Shown: piece by piece, positions 18,136 to 28,400 of the stretch
How the letters are laid out: each line of letters starts with the position of its first letter
Numbering within the stretch: the stretch's first letter is position 1
NCBI RefSeq assembly: GCF_003721595.1
Contig: NZ_RJJR01000002.1
Location: 186,001-250,000, forward strand
Direction of reading: 5' to 3'
Origin: Hanamia caeni
GTDB taxonomy: Bacteria > Bacteroidota > Bacteroidia > Chitinophagales > Chitinophagaceae
Length of the DNA stretch: 64,000 bases
Notes under the pieces: generated by a model
Told to the model about the DNA's origin: nothing
Database searches by the model: none
What the model saw: the letters and a program-made list of their open reading frames with translations, nothing else
Made by a program: the position numbers and the translations under genes

Positions 18136-19161
18136 ATGGGCCTTTTTAATTTTTTCACACAGGAGATTGCGATAGATTTAGGAACTGCGAATACCCTTAT
18201 TATTCATAATGATGTTGTAGTTGTAAACGAGCCTTCGATAGTAGCATTGGATCGCAACAATCCAAAAAACATTTTGGCTGTGGGCAAAAAGGCATTGATG
18301 ATGCACGAAAAAACCCATGAAAGTATCCGTACTGTTCGCCCTTTAAAAGATGGAGTTATCGCTGATTTTAATGCTGCAGAGCTTATGATCCGCGAGATGA
18401 TAAAAAAGATTTACCAGAAAAAACCTCTTTTTCCCCCAAGCTGGCGTATGATGATTTGTATCCCCAGCAGCATTACTGAAGTAGAAAAACGCGCGGTCAG
18501 GGATAGCGCAGAGCAGGCCGGAGCTAAAGAAGTTTATTTATTGCACGAGCCTATGGCTGCTGCTTTGGGAATTGGAATCGACGTGGAAGAGCCGGTAGGA
18601 AATATGATAATAGACATTGGAGGCGGCACTACGGGTATTACGGTAATTGCACTTGCCGGAATCGTTTGCGACCAATCAATCAGGGTGGCTGGCGATGAGT
18701 TTACCGCAGATATTATGGAAGCCCTAAGGCGATATCATAGTTTACTCATCGGTGAACGTACGGCCGAACAGATTAAAATTCAGATCGGGGCTGCAATGAA
18801 AGATATAGATAATGCTCCCGATGATATGCCTGTAAACGGTCGCGACCTGGTGACCGGGATTCCTAAACAAATAATGGTGAGCTACCAGGAAATTGCAGAA
18901 GCGCTGGATAAATCCATTTTCAAAATTGAAGAAGGAATTTTAAAAGCCCTGGAAACCACACCTCCCGAACTGGCTTCTGACATTTACAGGAGGGGACTTT
19001 ATTTAACTGGTGGCGGCGCCCTGTTGCGCGGCCTCGACAAAAGGCTGGCTGCCAAAATTAAATTACCGGTTCACATCGCCGACGATCCGCTAAAAAGCGT
19101 GGTACGCGGTACAGGCCTTGCCCTAAAACATTATGACCGGTATCCCTTTGTGATGCGGTAG
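18136..19161 (+). CDS. mreB: Rod-shape-determining actin homologue MreB
   Basis: Bacterial actin, 341 residues, of normal length. IAIDLGTANTLI (phosphate 1), IIDIGGGTTGITVIAL (phosphate 2) and LTGGGALLRGLD (adenosine motif) are intact. MreB filaments direct the elongation machinery under the inner membrane. The order mreB, mreC, mreD, PBP2, rodA downstream is the standard elongasome cluster. The N-terminal MGLFNFFTQEI includes the amphipathic membrane-contact segment. Confidence 0.97.
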   Translation: MGLFNFFTQEIAIDLGTANTLIIHNDVVVVNEPSIVALDRNNPKNILAVGKKALMMHEKTHESIRTVRPLKDGVIADFNAAELMIREMIKKIYQKKPLFPPSWRMMICIPSSITEVEKRAVRDSAEQAGAKEVYLLHEPMAAALGIGIDVEEPVGNMIIDIGGGTTGITVIALAGIVCDQSIRVAGDEFTADIMEALRRYHSLLIGERTAEQIKIQIGAAMKDIDNAPDDMPVNGRDLVTGIPKQIMVSYQEIAEALDKSIFKIEEGILKALETTPPELASDIYRRGLYLTGGGALLRGLDKRLAAKIKLPVHIADDPLKSVVRGTGLALKHYDRYPFVMR

Positions 19162-19270
19162 TTTTAAAATTTGCATGGGCGTATCAAAAGATGATAATTA
19201 AATTTGCAGCAATAATTATCCTACACTTCAACTAAATGGCTGTGCTTTTAAATGCAGCCCGGATGAAAAC

Positions 19271-20122
19271 ATGCGAAATATTTTTCTCTTTATCCGTATT
19301 TATTTTACATTCATTGTCTTCCTGCTCCTGATGGGTATTTCAATATATATGCTATTCAGCTATAATAGCTATCACCATGCTGTGTATTCAAAAACCGCCA
19401 GTGAAATTACAGGAAGTATTAATAAAAAATACAACAGTATTGAGTATTACTTTCAGCTTAAAAGAACAAATGATTCGCTGGTAAAGGCAAATGAGGCTCT
19501 ATACAACAGGCTTCGCCAGGATTTTGAAATACCCGATACCGTTAATAAAATCGCCATTGATACAATGGTGCTTGACTCAACTTCTATTGCAAGAAAGTAT
19601 TTGTATATGCAGGCCAAGGTAGTAAGCAATTCAGTAAACCGTCCTAACAATTATATTATGCTTCACCGCGGCGCCCTGCAGGGAATTAAACCCGATATGG
19701 GTGTAATTGGTGTAAACAATGCCGTAGTAGGAACTGTGGTGGACGTGAGTGATAATTATTCTGTGGTGATGAGCTTATTACACGAACAAAGCAACCTGAG
19801 TGCGCGGTTAAAAAAAGGAGGTGAAACCGGTATAATAAGTTTTGACGGAAAAAGCCATGAAATTCTATACCTGAAGGACGTTTCGAAATTTGCCAAAATC
19901 CATTCAGGCGATACTGTTGTTACCAGTGGCTTTTCTGACAAATTTCCCGGTGGTTTGCCCGTCGGATATGTAAAGGATATCATTAATGACAAAAGCAGCA
20001 GCACTTACACCTTAAGAATTATTCCCGCAGCCAATTTTGAAAATTTACAATATGCGTATATTATCAGCAATCTGCAAAAAAAAGAACCTGAGGAATTATT
20101 GAATAAGGTGAAAAACAAATGA
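19271..20122 (+). CDS. mreC: Rod-shape-determining protein MreC
   Basis: Bitopic membrane protein of 283 residues: one N-terminal membrane segment (about 8-30), a short coiled coil (about 50-80) and a periplasmic beta-barrel pair containing NYIMLHRGALQGIKPDMGVI and VVTSGFSDKFPGGLPVGYV, the conserved MreC core. It links MreB to PBP2 and RodA in the periplasm. The stop overlaps the mreD start by 4 bp. Confidence 0.95.
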   Translation: MRNIFLFIRIYFTFIVFLLLMGISIYMLFSYNSYHHAVYSKTASEITGSINKKYNSIEYYFQLKRTNDSLVKANEALYNRLRQDFEIPDTVNKIAIDTMVLDSTSIARKYLYMQAKVVSNSVNRPNNYIMLHRGALQGIKPDMGVIGVNNAVVGTVVDVSDNYSVVMSLLHEQSNLSARLKKGGETGIISFDGKSHEILYLKDVSKFAKIHSGDTVVTSGFSDKFPGGLPVGYVKDIINDKSSSTYTLRIIPAANFENLQYAYIISNLQKKEPEELLNKVKNK

Positions 20123-20652
20123 GCAACTTAGTAAAAAATATTATCCGTTTTTGTCTTTTTGTACTTGTACAGGTTTTTATCCTTGACAAAGTGCCGCCAT
20201 TGCATGAAATAGCTACGCCCTATATTTATTTTCTTTTTATATTATGGCTTCCTTTTAAGATGGGCCGAAGAATGCAAATGCTGGTGGCTTTTGCATTGGG
20301 CCTTGCTGTAGATAGTTTCAATAATACTTATGGAATGCATGCTGCCGCCTGTGTATTGATTGCCTATATACGGCCTTTTCTTATCAATCTTTTGATATCA
20401 CAGGAAGGTGCTGAAAGCAATTACAACGAACCTTCTGTTCAAAGTATGGGTTTTACTCCTTATTTGACATACCTTACTATCCTGACTTTCATTCATCACA
20501 CGTGCCTTTACTTTTTGCAGGCCTTGCAAACAGGCGGTTATTTGTATTTCTTTTTGAAATCTCTAATCTCTACGGCAATAAGTTTGTTATTAATATTGTT
20601 AATTGAGTTGCTATTCCCGCGAAAACAAAAATTTAGGACAAATACTATATAG
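20119..20652 (+). CDS. mreD: Rod-shape-determining protein MreD
   Basis: Hydrophobic protein of 177 residues with about five membrane segments. The motif LPFKMGRRMQMLVAFALGLAV and its place between mreC (4 bp overlap) and the PBP2 gene identify MreD. It stabilises the MreBCD complex in the inner membrane. Confidence 0.92.
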   Translation: MSNLVKNIIRFCLFVLVQVFILDKVPPLHEIATPYIYFLFILWLPFKMGRRMQMLVAFALGLAVDSFNNTYGMHAAACVLIAYIRPFLINLLISQEGAESNYNEPSVQSMGFTPYLTYLTILTFIHHTCLYFLQALQTGGYLYFFLKSLISTAISLLLILLIELLFPRKQKFRTNTI

Positions 20653-20713
20653 AACTGTTTATTTTTGCAACCGCTTAATCGCTTCATCGTTACCCTCAAA
20701 TCGAGCTTAAACT

Positions 20714-22828
20714 GTGTTTAACCAATCCCGCAAAAAAATTATAATCGCCATGTTCCTCTTTGTAGGGCTGATCATTATTTTGCGGCTTTTTATCCTGCAG
20801 GTAGTCGATAAAAAGTATTCGGTAATGGCCAATGAACAGGGCAGATTCAGGATGGTGGTTTATCCTAACAGGGGAATCATGTTTGACAGGAAAGGGAAAG
20901 CGATTTTAAGAAATACGGTGATTTATGATTTGATGGTAACGCCGTCCAAATTGTACAGTATGCATTTGGATACCGCCGGCCTTTGCAGAATTTTGAATAT
21001 TGACACTGCGGAGTTTAGAAAAAGAATTATAACGGCAATTATCCGAAATCGTAGCTACAGGCCATCCGTTTTTGAAACTTCTCTTTCAGAAGAAAAAATA
21101 GCGCGCATAAATGAAAGCCTTTACAAATTTGTGCCGGCATTTTATTTACAGGAAAGGCCTGTAAGGGATTATACGTATGATGCTGCCGGAAATATTCTTG
21201 GATATTTGTCTGAAGTGGATTCTAATTTTCTTAAACGCCATGAAGGCGAAGGCTATCAAAGTGGCGATTATGCCGGGTGGACAGGGCTTGAAAGAAGTTA
21301 TGAAAGAGTGTTAATGGGCCGTCGGGGAATAGAATATTGGAAAAGAGATAATAAGAATCGCCTTACAAGCCGCCTGGAAAACGGAAAGTACGATACCGCT
21401 TCAGTGCCGGGTCAAAATTTGCACATGGCGCTTGATATTGAATTGCAGATGCTTGGCGAACACCTTATGGAAAATAAAGTAGGGGCCATAGTAGCGATTG
21501 ATCCACAGACAGGCGGTGTACTCGCAATGGTAAGTAGTCCTACTTACAAGCCGAATTTACTAACGGGTGCAGACCGGCGAAAGCACTTTTCGCAGTTATA
21601 TCTCGATCCCCGGCTGCCTATGTATAACCGGGCTATTAGCGCCACCTATTCACCTGGCTCCACATTTAAAACATTGCAGGGATTGGTGGGCTTGCAGGAA
21701 GGGGTCATAACGCCATCTACACGCTTTTTATGCACCGGTGCATTTTATGGTTGCGGCAGGCCAATGGGTTGCCTCGACCCGGGCAATTTCAATCTGAAAG
21801 AAGCCATCACCGTTTCGTGCAATACTTATTTTGCCAATGTGATGCAGCGCTGTATTAGCAATCCAAAATTTGGATCGGCAGACAGCGGATTGAGGGTATG
21901 GGATAAATACATGTATGCATTCGGATTAGGAAACCGCCTGGGTATTGATATGCCATTTGAAAGAAGCGGCATAATCCCTACACCCAGAACTTACAACAGG
22001 ATGTACGGTGAAGGGCATTGGAATTTTTGCACTTTCCGCTCAGTAAGCATTGGCCAGGGCGAGGTAAATGTTACGCCACTGCAAGTGGCCAACGAAATGG
22101 CTTACCTTGCCAACCGCGGATGGTTTATTACGCCACACATGATAGATTCAATTGATGGAGGCGATGAATACCGGATGCTTGATTCCTTCAAACTACGTCA
22201 TCATCCGCTCGATATCCCGGATACAGTTTTTGAAGCCGTAGCAGATGGCATGCAGGGGGTAATGGAAAGAGGCACAGGGGCCGCCGCTAAAGTACCCGGC
22301 ATCGTTGTTTGCGGAAAAACCGGGACTGTTGAAAATTATTATAAAGGCGTAAAACAAAGAGACCATGCCTTTTTTGCTGCTTTTGCCCCAAGAAGCAATC
22401 CTAAGATAGCCATAGCCGTTATATGTGAAAATGCCGGATTTGGCAGCAACTCGTCTGCGCCTATAGCCAGCCTCATGATAGAAAAATATTTAAAAGATTC
22501 CATTACTGAGCCCGACAGAAAAGCGATGATTGACCGGATAGCGGCCTTAAACCTGATTCCGAAACGAATGTTAGATGCCATGCGCGAAAGAGATTCTATA
22601 GCAAGGGCAAAAAGCAAAAACGCCATGCTGGTTAAAAGCTATATTAAATCTATAAAAGATACCACTGGTATGGAAGATGTAGACAGCACAGATGCGATGG
22701 AGGAATTGAATAAAGTAAAACCGAATGAGAAAAAAACGGATTCCCTGCCAGCAAAAAAGCAAGGCTTTTCTGATAATAAACCAAATGCTATATTGCCCGA
22801 TAAGCAAAATAAAAAACAGGAAAATTAA
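20714..22828 (+). CDS. mrdA: Penicillin-binding protein 2 (elongation transpeptidase)
   Basis: Class B PBP of 704 residues that starts with GTG. One membrane anchor (about 8-28) precedes the dimerisation domain (NRGIMFDRKGKAILRN) and the transpeptidase domain. Catalytic motifs are SPGSTFK (SxxK), VSCNTYF (SxN) and CGKTGTVEN (KTG). The C-terminal 100 residues after the transpeptidase domain form a lysine/aspartate-rich tail not needed for catalysis. It crosslinks peptidoglycan during elongation together with RodA, encoded next. Confidence 0.95.
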   Translation: MFNQSRKKIIIAMFLFVGLIIILRLFILQVVDKKYSVMANEQGRFRMVVYPNRGIMFDRKGKAILRNTVIYDLMVTPSKLYSMHLDTAGLCRILNIDTAEFRKRIITAIIRNRSYRPSVFETSLSEEKIARINESLYKFVPAFYLQERPVRDYTYDAAGNILGYLSEVDSNFLKRHEGEGYQSGDYAGWTGLERSYERVLMGRRGIEYWKRDNKNRLTSRLENGKYDTASVPGQNLHMALDIELQMLGEHLMENKVGAIVAIDPQTGGVLAMVSSPTYKPNLLTGADRRKHFSQLYLDPRLPMYNRAISATYSPGSTFKTLQGLVGLQEGVITPSTRFLCTGAFYGCGRPMGCLDPGNFNLKEAITVSCNTYFANVMQRCISNPKFGSADSGLRVWDKYMYAFGLGNRLGIDMPFERSGIIPTPRTYNRMYGEGHWNFCTFRSVSIGQGEVNVTPLQVANEMAYLANRGWFITPHMIDSIDGGDEYRMLDSFKLRHHPLDIPDTVFEAVADGMQGVMERGTGAAAKVPGIVVCGKTGTVENYYKGVKQRDHAFFAAFAPRSNPKIAIAVICENAGFGSNSSAPIASLMIEKYLKDSITEPDRKAMIDRIAALNLIPKRMLDAMRERDSIARAKSKNAMLVKSYIKSIKDTTGMEDVDSTDAMEELNKVKPNEKKTDSLPAKKQGFSDNKPNAILPDKQNKKQEN

Positions 22829-22858
22829 TTCGTTTACTATATCAACTTCATTTAATTA

Positions 22859-24205
22859 ATGCGTGACCAGGCTATAATATCTAAAGGAATTGACTGGCTG
22901 AGCGTTTGGCTTTATATCATCCTGGTGGCTATCGGCGTGCTTTGTATTTTTTCTGTTGAGTATCATGGCAATGGAAATTTATGGGGAGATTTAATAGCGT
23001 TGAAAAAAAATTATTCACGCCAGGTACTGTTTATTGGCCTCTCTGCAATCGTTGCAACGTTCATCCTGCTTACCGATAGTAAATTTTTCACTGCTACTGC
23101 CAATTTAAGCTACGCTTTCGGAATCGTTTTGATGATGGCCACATTTGTACTGGGAAAAGATATTAATGGTTCACGCTCCTGGATTCCATTGGGATTTTTT
23201 AATCTTCAGCCTGTTGAAACCTGTAAGATTTTTACGGCGCTGGCGCTCTCAAAATATTTATCACGGCCGGAGACAAATTTTCAAAATGCCCGATCTCAGC
23301 TAATCGCCGCAGCTATTGCTTTAACGCCGGCTGTATTCTCACTCTTGCAAAATGAAACCGGTTTAGCATTAGTGTATTTTTCATTTTTCATACCGATGTA
23401 CCGCGAAGGGCTTCCCGCCATATATCTTATCGTTGGGTTTTCATTCGGAATACTTGTAGTGGCAACTATTTTAGTGGAGAAAAATTTACTTGCTCTTATA
23501 CTTACCATTATCGCGGCAATTGTTATTTATTTTTTGAGAAGAACCATTAAACGCGACAAGGTTGTGCTGGGCGTTATTCTCGGGCTTTGGGTATTATGTG
23601 TAGGCATCCAGAGATTCGCGGTTCCTTATATTTTTGAGCACGTTTTGCATCAATACCAGGTAGAAAGAATCATGAATACCTTTGGTGTAGATTATGTTCC
23701 ATCCAATTCCACCTCTTCTTTAAGTAAGGATGGGCATGCAAAAGAAACTAAAACAGAAAAAGCAAAGGAAAATTATAATGTAAAACAATCGAAGATTGCA
23801 ATCGGGTCAGGAGGGTTGTGGGGAAAAGGATTCCTGAAAGGAACGCAAACCCAGGGAGATTTTGTTCCTGAGCAGCACACGGATTTTATTTTTACGTCCG
23901 TAGGCGAAAACTTTGGATTTTGGGGAAGCGCCCTTGTAGTGCTTTTATATATTTCTTTTATGCTTCGCATAGTTTTTCTTGCAGAACGACAGCGAAGTAC
24001 ATTTACAAGAGTGTATGCGTATAGTGTTGCTGCCATTATATTCTTTCACGTTTCTATCAATATTTGCATGACGGTTGGCCTTGCCCCTGTAATAGGAATC
24101 ACATTACCCCTGCTAAGCTATGGGGGATCTTCATTGCTTACCTTTACCATATTAATTTTTATCTTAATCAGGCTGGACGCAGACAGGCAAATGGTTTTAA
24201 GATAG
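22859..24205 (+). CDS. rodA: RodA, SEDS-family peptidoglycan glycosyltransferase
   Basis: SEDS protein of 448 residues with about ten membrane segments. GSRSWIPLGFFNLQPVE, AIGSGGLWGKGFLKGTQTQG, FVPEQHTDFIF and the terminal LPLLSYGGSSLLT are the family motifs. It polymerises lipid II into glycan strands with PBP2 as partner. A hydrophilic insertion of about 40 residues (PSNSTSSLSKDGHAKETKTE) lies within the conserved region between VDYVPSN and IAIGSGG and is lengthier than in enterobacterial RodA. The gene lies 30 bp after the PBP2 gene. Confidence 0.95.
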   Translation: MRDQAIISKGIDWLSVWLYIILVAIGVLCIFSVEYHGNGNLWGDLIALKKNYSRQVLFIGLSAIVATFILLTDSKFFTATANLSYAFGIVLMMATFVLGKDINGSRSWIPLGFFNLQPVETCKIFTALALSKYLSRPETNFQNARSQLIAAAIALTPAVFSLLQNETGLALVYFSFFIPMYREGLPAIYLIVGFSFGILVVATILVEKNLLALILTIIAAIVIYFLRRTIKRDKVVLGVILGLWVLCVGIQRFAVPYIFEHVLHQYQVERIMNTFGVDYVPSNSTSSLSKDGHAKETKTEKAKENYNVKQSKIAIGSGGLWGKGFLKGTQTQGDFVPEQHTDFIFTSVGENFGFWGSALVVLLYISFMLRIVFLAERQRSTFTRVYAYSVAAIIFFHVSINICMTVGLAPVIGITLPLLSYGGSSLLTFTILIFILIRLDADRQMVLR

Positions 24206-24233
24206 CACAATTCAAACATTTTATTTTTACAAT

Positions 24234-24971
24234 ATGCCCAAAATAATTCCGCTGAGCGAAGGCGCTTTTACGGTTGATCAAACAAAAAAATTTATTCCAT
24301 TTGATAAGCAGACAGATAACCTGCAGGATCGCAAGAAAGGAAGCCTGCTCGTAGAAATACAACCTTTTGTAGTAATTACTTCGAACGACATCATACTTTT
24401 AGACACCGGCCTGGGTTTTGCTGACCAGGATGGGCAGTTGCAAATACATAAGAATCTTGCTGAAAACGGAATAAATTCAGATGATGTTACAAAAGTTCTT
24501 ATGTCGCATCTTCATAAAGATCATACAGGAGGAATTGCCCGTCCCAATAAAAGAATTATAAGTTTTGAAAACGCTACTTATTATATTAATAAAAATGAGT
24601 GGGAATATGCCTTCGAAAAAGGTTTGCCTTCTTACCATGTAAATGATTTTGCCTTGCTGGATAAAAGAGAAAAATTAATCCTTATAGAAGGAGACGGAAT
24701 GATAGATGAATATATTTCCCATATGGCTACCGGCGCTCATACGCCTTATCACCAGGCATTTAAAATCAATGATGCCGGTTCCATTATTTTGTATGGCGGC
24801 GATGTAGCGCCGCAGTTGCAACAAATGAAAAGCCGTTTTAAGGCTAAATATGATTTTGATGGAAATGCTTCAATGGAATTACGGCAGAAATGGTGGCAAA
24901 AGGGGCAGGAAGAAAAATGGACGTTCCTGTTCTATCATGATATTACGCAGCCAACATTTTCCTTCGAGTAG
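24234..24971 (+). CDS. Metallo-beta-lactamase-fold hydrolase
   Basis: MBL-fold protein of 245 residues. MSHLHKDHTGG gives the H-x-H-x-D-H metal motif, GAHTPYHQ a third histidine, LYGGDVAPQ the bridging aspartate and FYHD the last histidine. The substrate is unknown; similar proteins include lactonases and thioesterases. It begins 28 bp after rodA on the same strand, so it may be co-transcribed with the elongation genes, but no cell-wall role is implied by the sequence. Confidence 0.87.
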   Translation: MPKIIPLSEGAFTVDQTKKFIPFDKQTDNLQDRKKGSLLVEIQPFVVITSNDIILLDTGLGFADQDGQLQIHKNLAENGINSDDVTKVLMSHLHKDHTGGIARPNKRIISFENATYYINKNEWEYAFEKGLPSYHVNDFALLDKREKLILIEGDGMIDEYISHMATGAHTPYHQAFKINDAGSIILYGGDVAPQLQQMKSRFKAKYDFDGNASMELRQKWWQKGQEEKWTFLFYHDITQPTFSFE

Positions 24972-24991
24972 ATAATAGATTAAAAAAATAA

Positions 24992-25015
24992 GGCCTGCCC
25001 TAAAAAGGGCTGGCC
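24992..25015. terminator. Inverted repeat after the MBL gene, possible terminator
   Basis: GGCCTGCCC and GGGCTGGCC pair around a TAAAAA loop with one T-T mismatch, 21 bp after the MBL stop codon. There is no T run after it on the plus strand, so it could also be only an mRNA-end hairpin. Confidence 0.45.
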
Positions 25016-25256
25016 GTTGCTAACCTATGAAAAACACCGTTGCAAAAATAGGAGAAAAACACACGTCTCCAATTTTTATTATTTTTTTATCTAATACGCT
25101 TAATTTTTTTCCAAAATTAAAAATATTGATCAAATTTCCATAAATATTTACTAAATCAGCGTGTAAATTAAGCTATTTCATTCTTTTAACCCGCTATTCA
25201 CACTTTTAGTTTGGGTTTGTGCGAAAAAACTTTATTTGAAATTGCTGAATTTTATT

Positions 25257-26777
25257 TTAAAATTTTGCACCTTCCCCTTTTTTAGGAATTGATTGAATAA
25301 TAAAATCTCTTATTTGTTCATTTGCTGGCGCCTGGTCGGCCTTCCGCATATATATCATGTGCCCGCTACGAAAGCCTTTCCAACTAATACGATCTTTTAG
25401 TTTGCCACCCGGATCCAGTTGCCACAAACTGTATTTCGCATTAAAATAATCGCAGGCGCCATCATAATAGCCGGATTGAACCAGTAAATGAAGAAAAGGA
25501 TTTTGCGCCATTGCCTGCCGAAGGTTCTCGCCGGTGTTGTTGTTCTTATCATCCCATGGCCAAACAGAGCCAAACATATTGTATTTAAGATCAGTTTTAT
25601 AATTTAATTCATCTCTCAGATAGATATTCATGGCAGGCGTAAAAGCGTGTAACCATGCCGTTAGTTCGGCATTGTAATCGGGAGATACACCGGCATCCTG
25701 CCTGTCAATTCCGCGGTATCTGGAATCTAATCTTCCGATAGTGAATCCTTTATCGCGCAGTAACTCTTTCCAAAAAAATCCATACGGAATTACCAGGTTG
25801 TGTTGAAGAATCACTTTCTCGCTCAGGCCGGAATATCGCGCCATTTTGCCTGCAATTATTTGTTTTTCTGAATCAGATAAAGCGCTTCCTTTCGCCAGCG
25901 CAGGGATTAGCTCGTTCATTGTAAAATTTTCCACTTCCGGCAGCATATCAGTCAAATCTTTGTTTTGTAAATCAGCAGGAAGCATTTTATGATACCATGC
26001 AGTAGCGGCAAAATAAGGAAGACGCAAAGCTTCGCCCACGGGACCATCGCGCTTAATTCCCAAATCTGTAGGCGACACTAAAATTACTCCATCAAGATAC
26101 ATCCATTCCTGGTCAGCCAGTGCAAGTGCAAGCCCCGAAACTCTTGTGGTGCCATAGCTTTCGCCAATTAAAAATTTAGGAGAAGCCCAGCGGTTATTGC
26201 GTGTTACAAAAGTCCTGATCCATTCAGCGAGGTATTTGATATCTTCATTTACGCCAAAAAATTTTGACCCCTGCACATCTTCACTTACTTTCCTTGAATA
26301 GCCCGTATTTACCGGATCCACATAAACAATATCGGCTACATCTAAAATAGAATTCGCATTATCATGAAGGCCATACGGTTCTACCGGAAAACCCTCATCA
26401 TCTACATTTAATATTCTTGGGCCGGTATAGCCAATTTCCATCCATACTGAAGGCGTGCCCGGGCCGCCATTGAACGAAATCACCAGCGGCCTTGTACTGC
26501 GGTCTTTTACATCCGATCTTTCATAATAGGTATAAAAAACAGAAGCGATGGGCTTGCCATTTTCATCCCATATAGGCAAAGTGCCTGATTTGGCGGTATA
26601 AGGAACTGCTTGTCCCTTTATGGTAATAGAATTTTTTATGGTAACGGACGAATCCACAATCACCATTGGATTTTTTTCGCTGCTTTGCTCATCCTTAGCT
26701 GTTTTCTTCTGGGCCGATCCATTTGTGCAAAAAACAATCATCAAAAAAAAAGTAATAAAAGTCTTCATGTGTTTCAT
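25257..26777 (-). CDS. Secreted S10-family serine carboxypeptidase
   Basis: Serine carboxypeptidase-like protein of 506 residues with a signal peptide (MKTFITFFLMIVFCTNGSAQ, preceded by three residues if the first ATG is used). SFNGGPGTPSVWMEIGYTGPR is the oxyanion segment, LIGESYGTTRVSGLA has the nucleophile serine, GACDYFNAKYS the aspartate and FRSGHMIYMRK the histidine. It probably trims peptides in the periplasm. It is a single gene. Confidence 0.92.
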   Translation of the reverse strand: MKHMKTFITFFLMIVFCTNGSAQKKTAKDEQSSEKNPMVIVDSSVTIKNSITIKGQAVPYTAKSGTLPIWDENGKPIASVFYTYYERSDVKDRSTRPLVISFNGGPGTPSVWMEIGYTGPRILNVDDEGFPVEPYGLHDNANSILDVADIVYVDPVNTGYSRKVSEDVQGSKFFGVNEDIKYLAEWIRTFVTRNNRWASPKFLIGESYGTTRVSGLALALADQEWMYLDGVILVSPTDLGIKRDGPVGEALRLPYFAATAWYHKMLPADLQNKDLTDMLPEVENFTMNELIPALAKGSALSDSEKQIIAGKMARYSGLSEKVILQHNLVIPYGFFWKELLRDKGFTIGRLDSRYRGIDRQDAGVSPDYNAELTAWLHAFTPAMNIYLRDELNYKTDLKYNMFGSVWPWDDKNNNTGENLRQAMAQNPFLHLLVQSGYYDGACDYFNAKYSLWQLDPGGKLKDRISWKGFRSGHMIYMRKADQAPANEQIRDFIIQSIPKKGEGAKF

Positions 26778-26870
26778 TTTTTAAGTTTTCTATTTATTGA
26801 GCAGCAAGTTGTAAGGTTATATTCTTAATCAATCTAATGATGACAGTAGAATAATAAATAAGCAGTATTT

Positions 26871-28388
26871 TTATTTTCCGCCGGATTGCATTGCTAAAAT
26901 TTCTTCAATCATTTTCCTGTCATTGCTGAGACGGGGCACTTTATGCTGGCCTCCCAGTTTTTGTTTACTTTTCAGCCATTTATCAAAGGTGTTTTTTTCC
27001 AAAGAATGAACAACAGGCAGGCGCAAGGCTATATTTTTGTAGCGCTTCGCTTCATAGTCGCTGTTAAGCGATTTTAAAGCTTCGTCCAATTCAATCGTAA
27101 AGCGATTCAAATCCGCCGGCTGGTTTTCGAATTCAATTAGCCATTCGTGCGCTCCGTTATTTTGCTCAGTAAAAAACACCGGCGCCGCTGAATAATCTTT
27201 CACCAGTGAATTTGTTTTTGCAGAAGCTGCCGCAATCGCATTATCAGCATTTTCAACAATTACCTCTTCTCCAAAAGCATTCATAAAATGCTTCAGTCTT
27301 CCCGACACTTTTATTTTAAATGGTTTGAGGCTGGTAAATTGGATTGTATCGCCAATGAGGTATCGCCACAGGCCTCCATTTGTGGTAATGACTGGGGCAT
27401 AATTTTTATGTAACTCTACTCTTTTCAATCCAATGGTACTTGCGCCCGGTTTTCCATATTCATCCACGGGCAGAAATTCATAAAAAATTCCATGGTCTGT
27501 ATAAAGCAGCAATCCTTCATCATCGGGCATATTCTGAGCGGCGAAAAAACCTTCACTGGCATTGTACATTTCCAGATAATTAACAGGCCCACCGATTAAT
27601 TTGTTAATCTGCTCACGGTAAGGGATAAACGAAACTCCACCATGCATGTACAACTCCAGGTTCGGCCACACTTCCTTCAGCGTTTTCTTTCCCGAAATTT
27701 CAAGTATGCGTTTTATTAAAATAATTGTCCATGTAGGAACGCCTGCTATTGAAGTTACGTTTTCATGAACGGTATTGATGGCAAGTTGTTCAATCTTACT
27801 TTCCCATTCATCCAGCAAAGCGATTTTTAGTTCGGGCGTGCGAATCCATTGTCCCCAAAAGGGTGTGTTCTGCATAAGCACTGCGCTTAGATCGCCATAC
27901 TGAATGTCTTCAAATAGATTGGAAACCTGGTGGCTGCCGCCCACTACGAGGCTTTTGCCCGTGAGTAAATCGCTGTCAGGGAAATTTTTATAATAATTGG
28001 TAAGCACATCTTTTGACCCTTTGAAGTGAGTATCTTTTAAACTTTCATCACTGATAGGAATAAATTTACTTTTATCTGAAGTGGTGCCACTGCTTTTTGC
28101 AAACCAGTTAATCGGCGTATTCCAAAGAATATTTTGTTCTCCTGCCATCATCCTGCTGATGTAGGGCTTGAGGTCGTTGTATTCATGAATAGGAATTGTG
28201 TTTTTAAAATCCTTAATTGTAAACAATCTTGAAAAATTATATTTTCTTCCTATCTCCGTGTATTGGGCTTGTGTTACCAAATGTTGTAATACGTTGCGCT
28301 GAGCTGATATAGGATGTGCAATCCAATTTTCCACACCCCGAAGGCGCATCCTGGCCAATTGCGATATGACAGGACTAAGGATTTTCAA
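26871..28388 (-). CDS. GH3 auxin-responsive-promoter-like acyl-adenylating enzyme
   Basis: ANL-superfamily protein of 505 residues related to plant GH3 acyl-amido synthetases. WFAKSSGTTSDKSKFIPIS is the ATP/Mg motif, GVSFIPYREQINKLIG and LEMYNASEGFFAAQ the substrate and acyl-site motifs, WRYLIGDTIQF the adenylate motif. In plants these enzymes join carboxylic acids to amino acids through an acyl-adenylate. Bacteroidota members are common but their substrates are not established. It lies after the lptB gene on the same strand, separated by a repeat-rich spacer. Confidence 0.88.
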   Translation of the reverse strand: MKILSPVISQLARMRLRGVENWIAHPISAQRNVLQHLVTQAQYTEIGRKYNFSRLFTIKDFKNTIPIHEYNDLKPYISRMMAGEQNILWNTPINWFAKSSGTTSDKSKFIPISDESLKDTHFKGSKDVLTNYYKNFPDSDLLTGKSLVVGGSHQVSNLFEDIQYGDLSAVLMQNTPFWGQWIRTPELKIALLDEWESKIEQLAINTVHENVTSIAGVPTWTIILIKRILEISGKKTLKEVWPNLELYMHGGVSFIPYREQINKLIGGPVNYLEMYNASEGFFAAQNMPDDEGLLLYTDHGIFYEFLPVDEYGKPGASTIGLKRVELHKNYAPVITTNGGLWRYLIGDTIQFTSLKPFKIKVSGRLKHFMNAFGEEVIVENADNAIAAASAKTNSLVKDYSAAPVFFTEQNNGAHEWLIEFENQPADLNRFTIELDEALKSLNSDYEAKRYKNIALRLPVVHSLEKNTFDKWLKSKQKLGGQHKVPRLSNDRKMIEEILAMQSGGK

Positions 28389-28400
28389 TTGATGGGCTTA

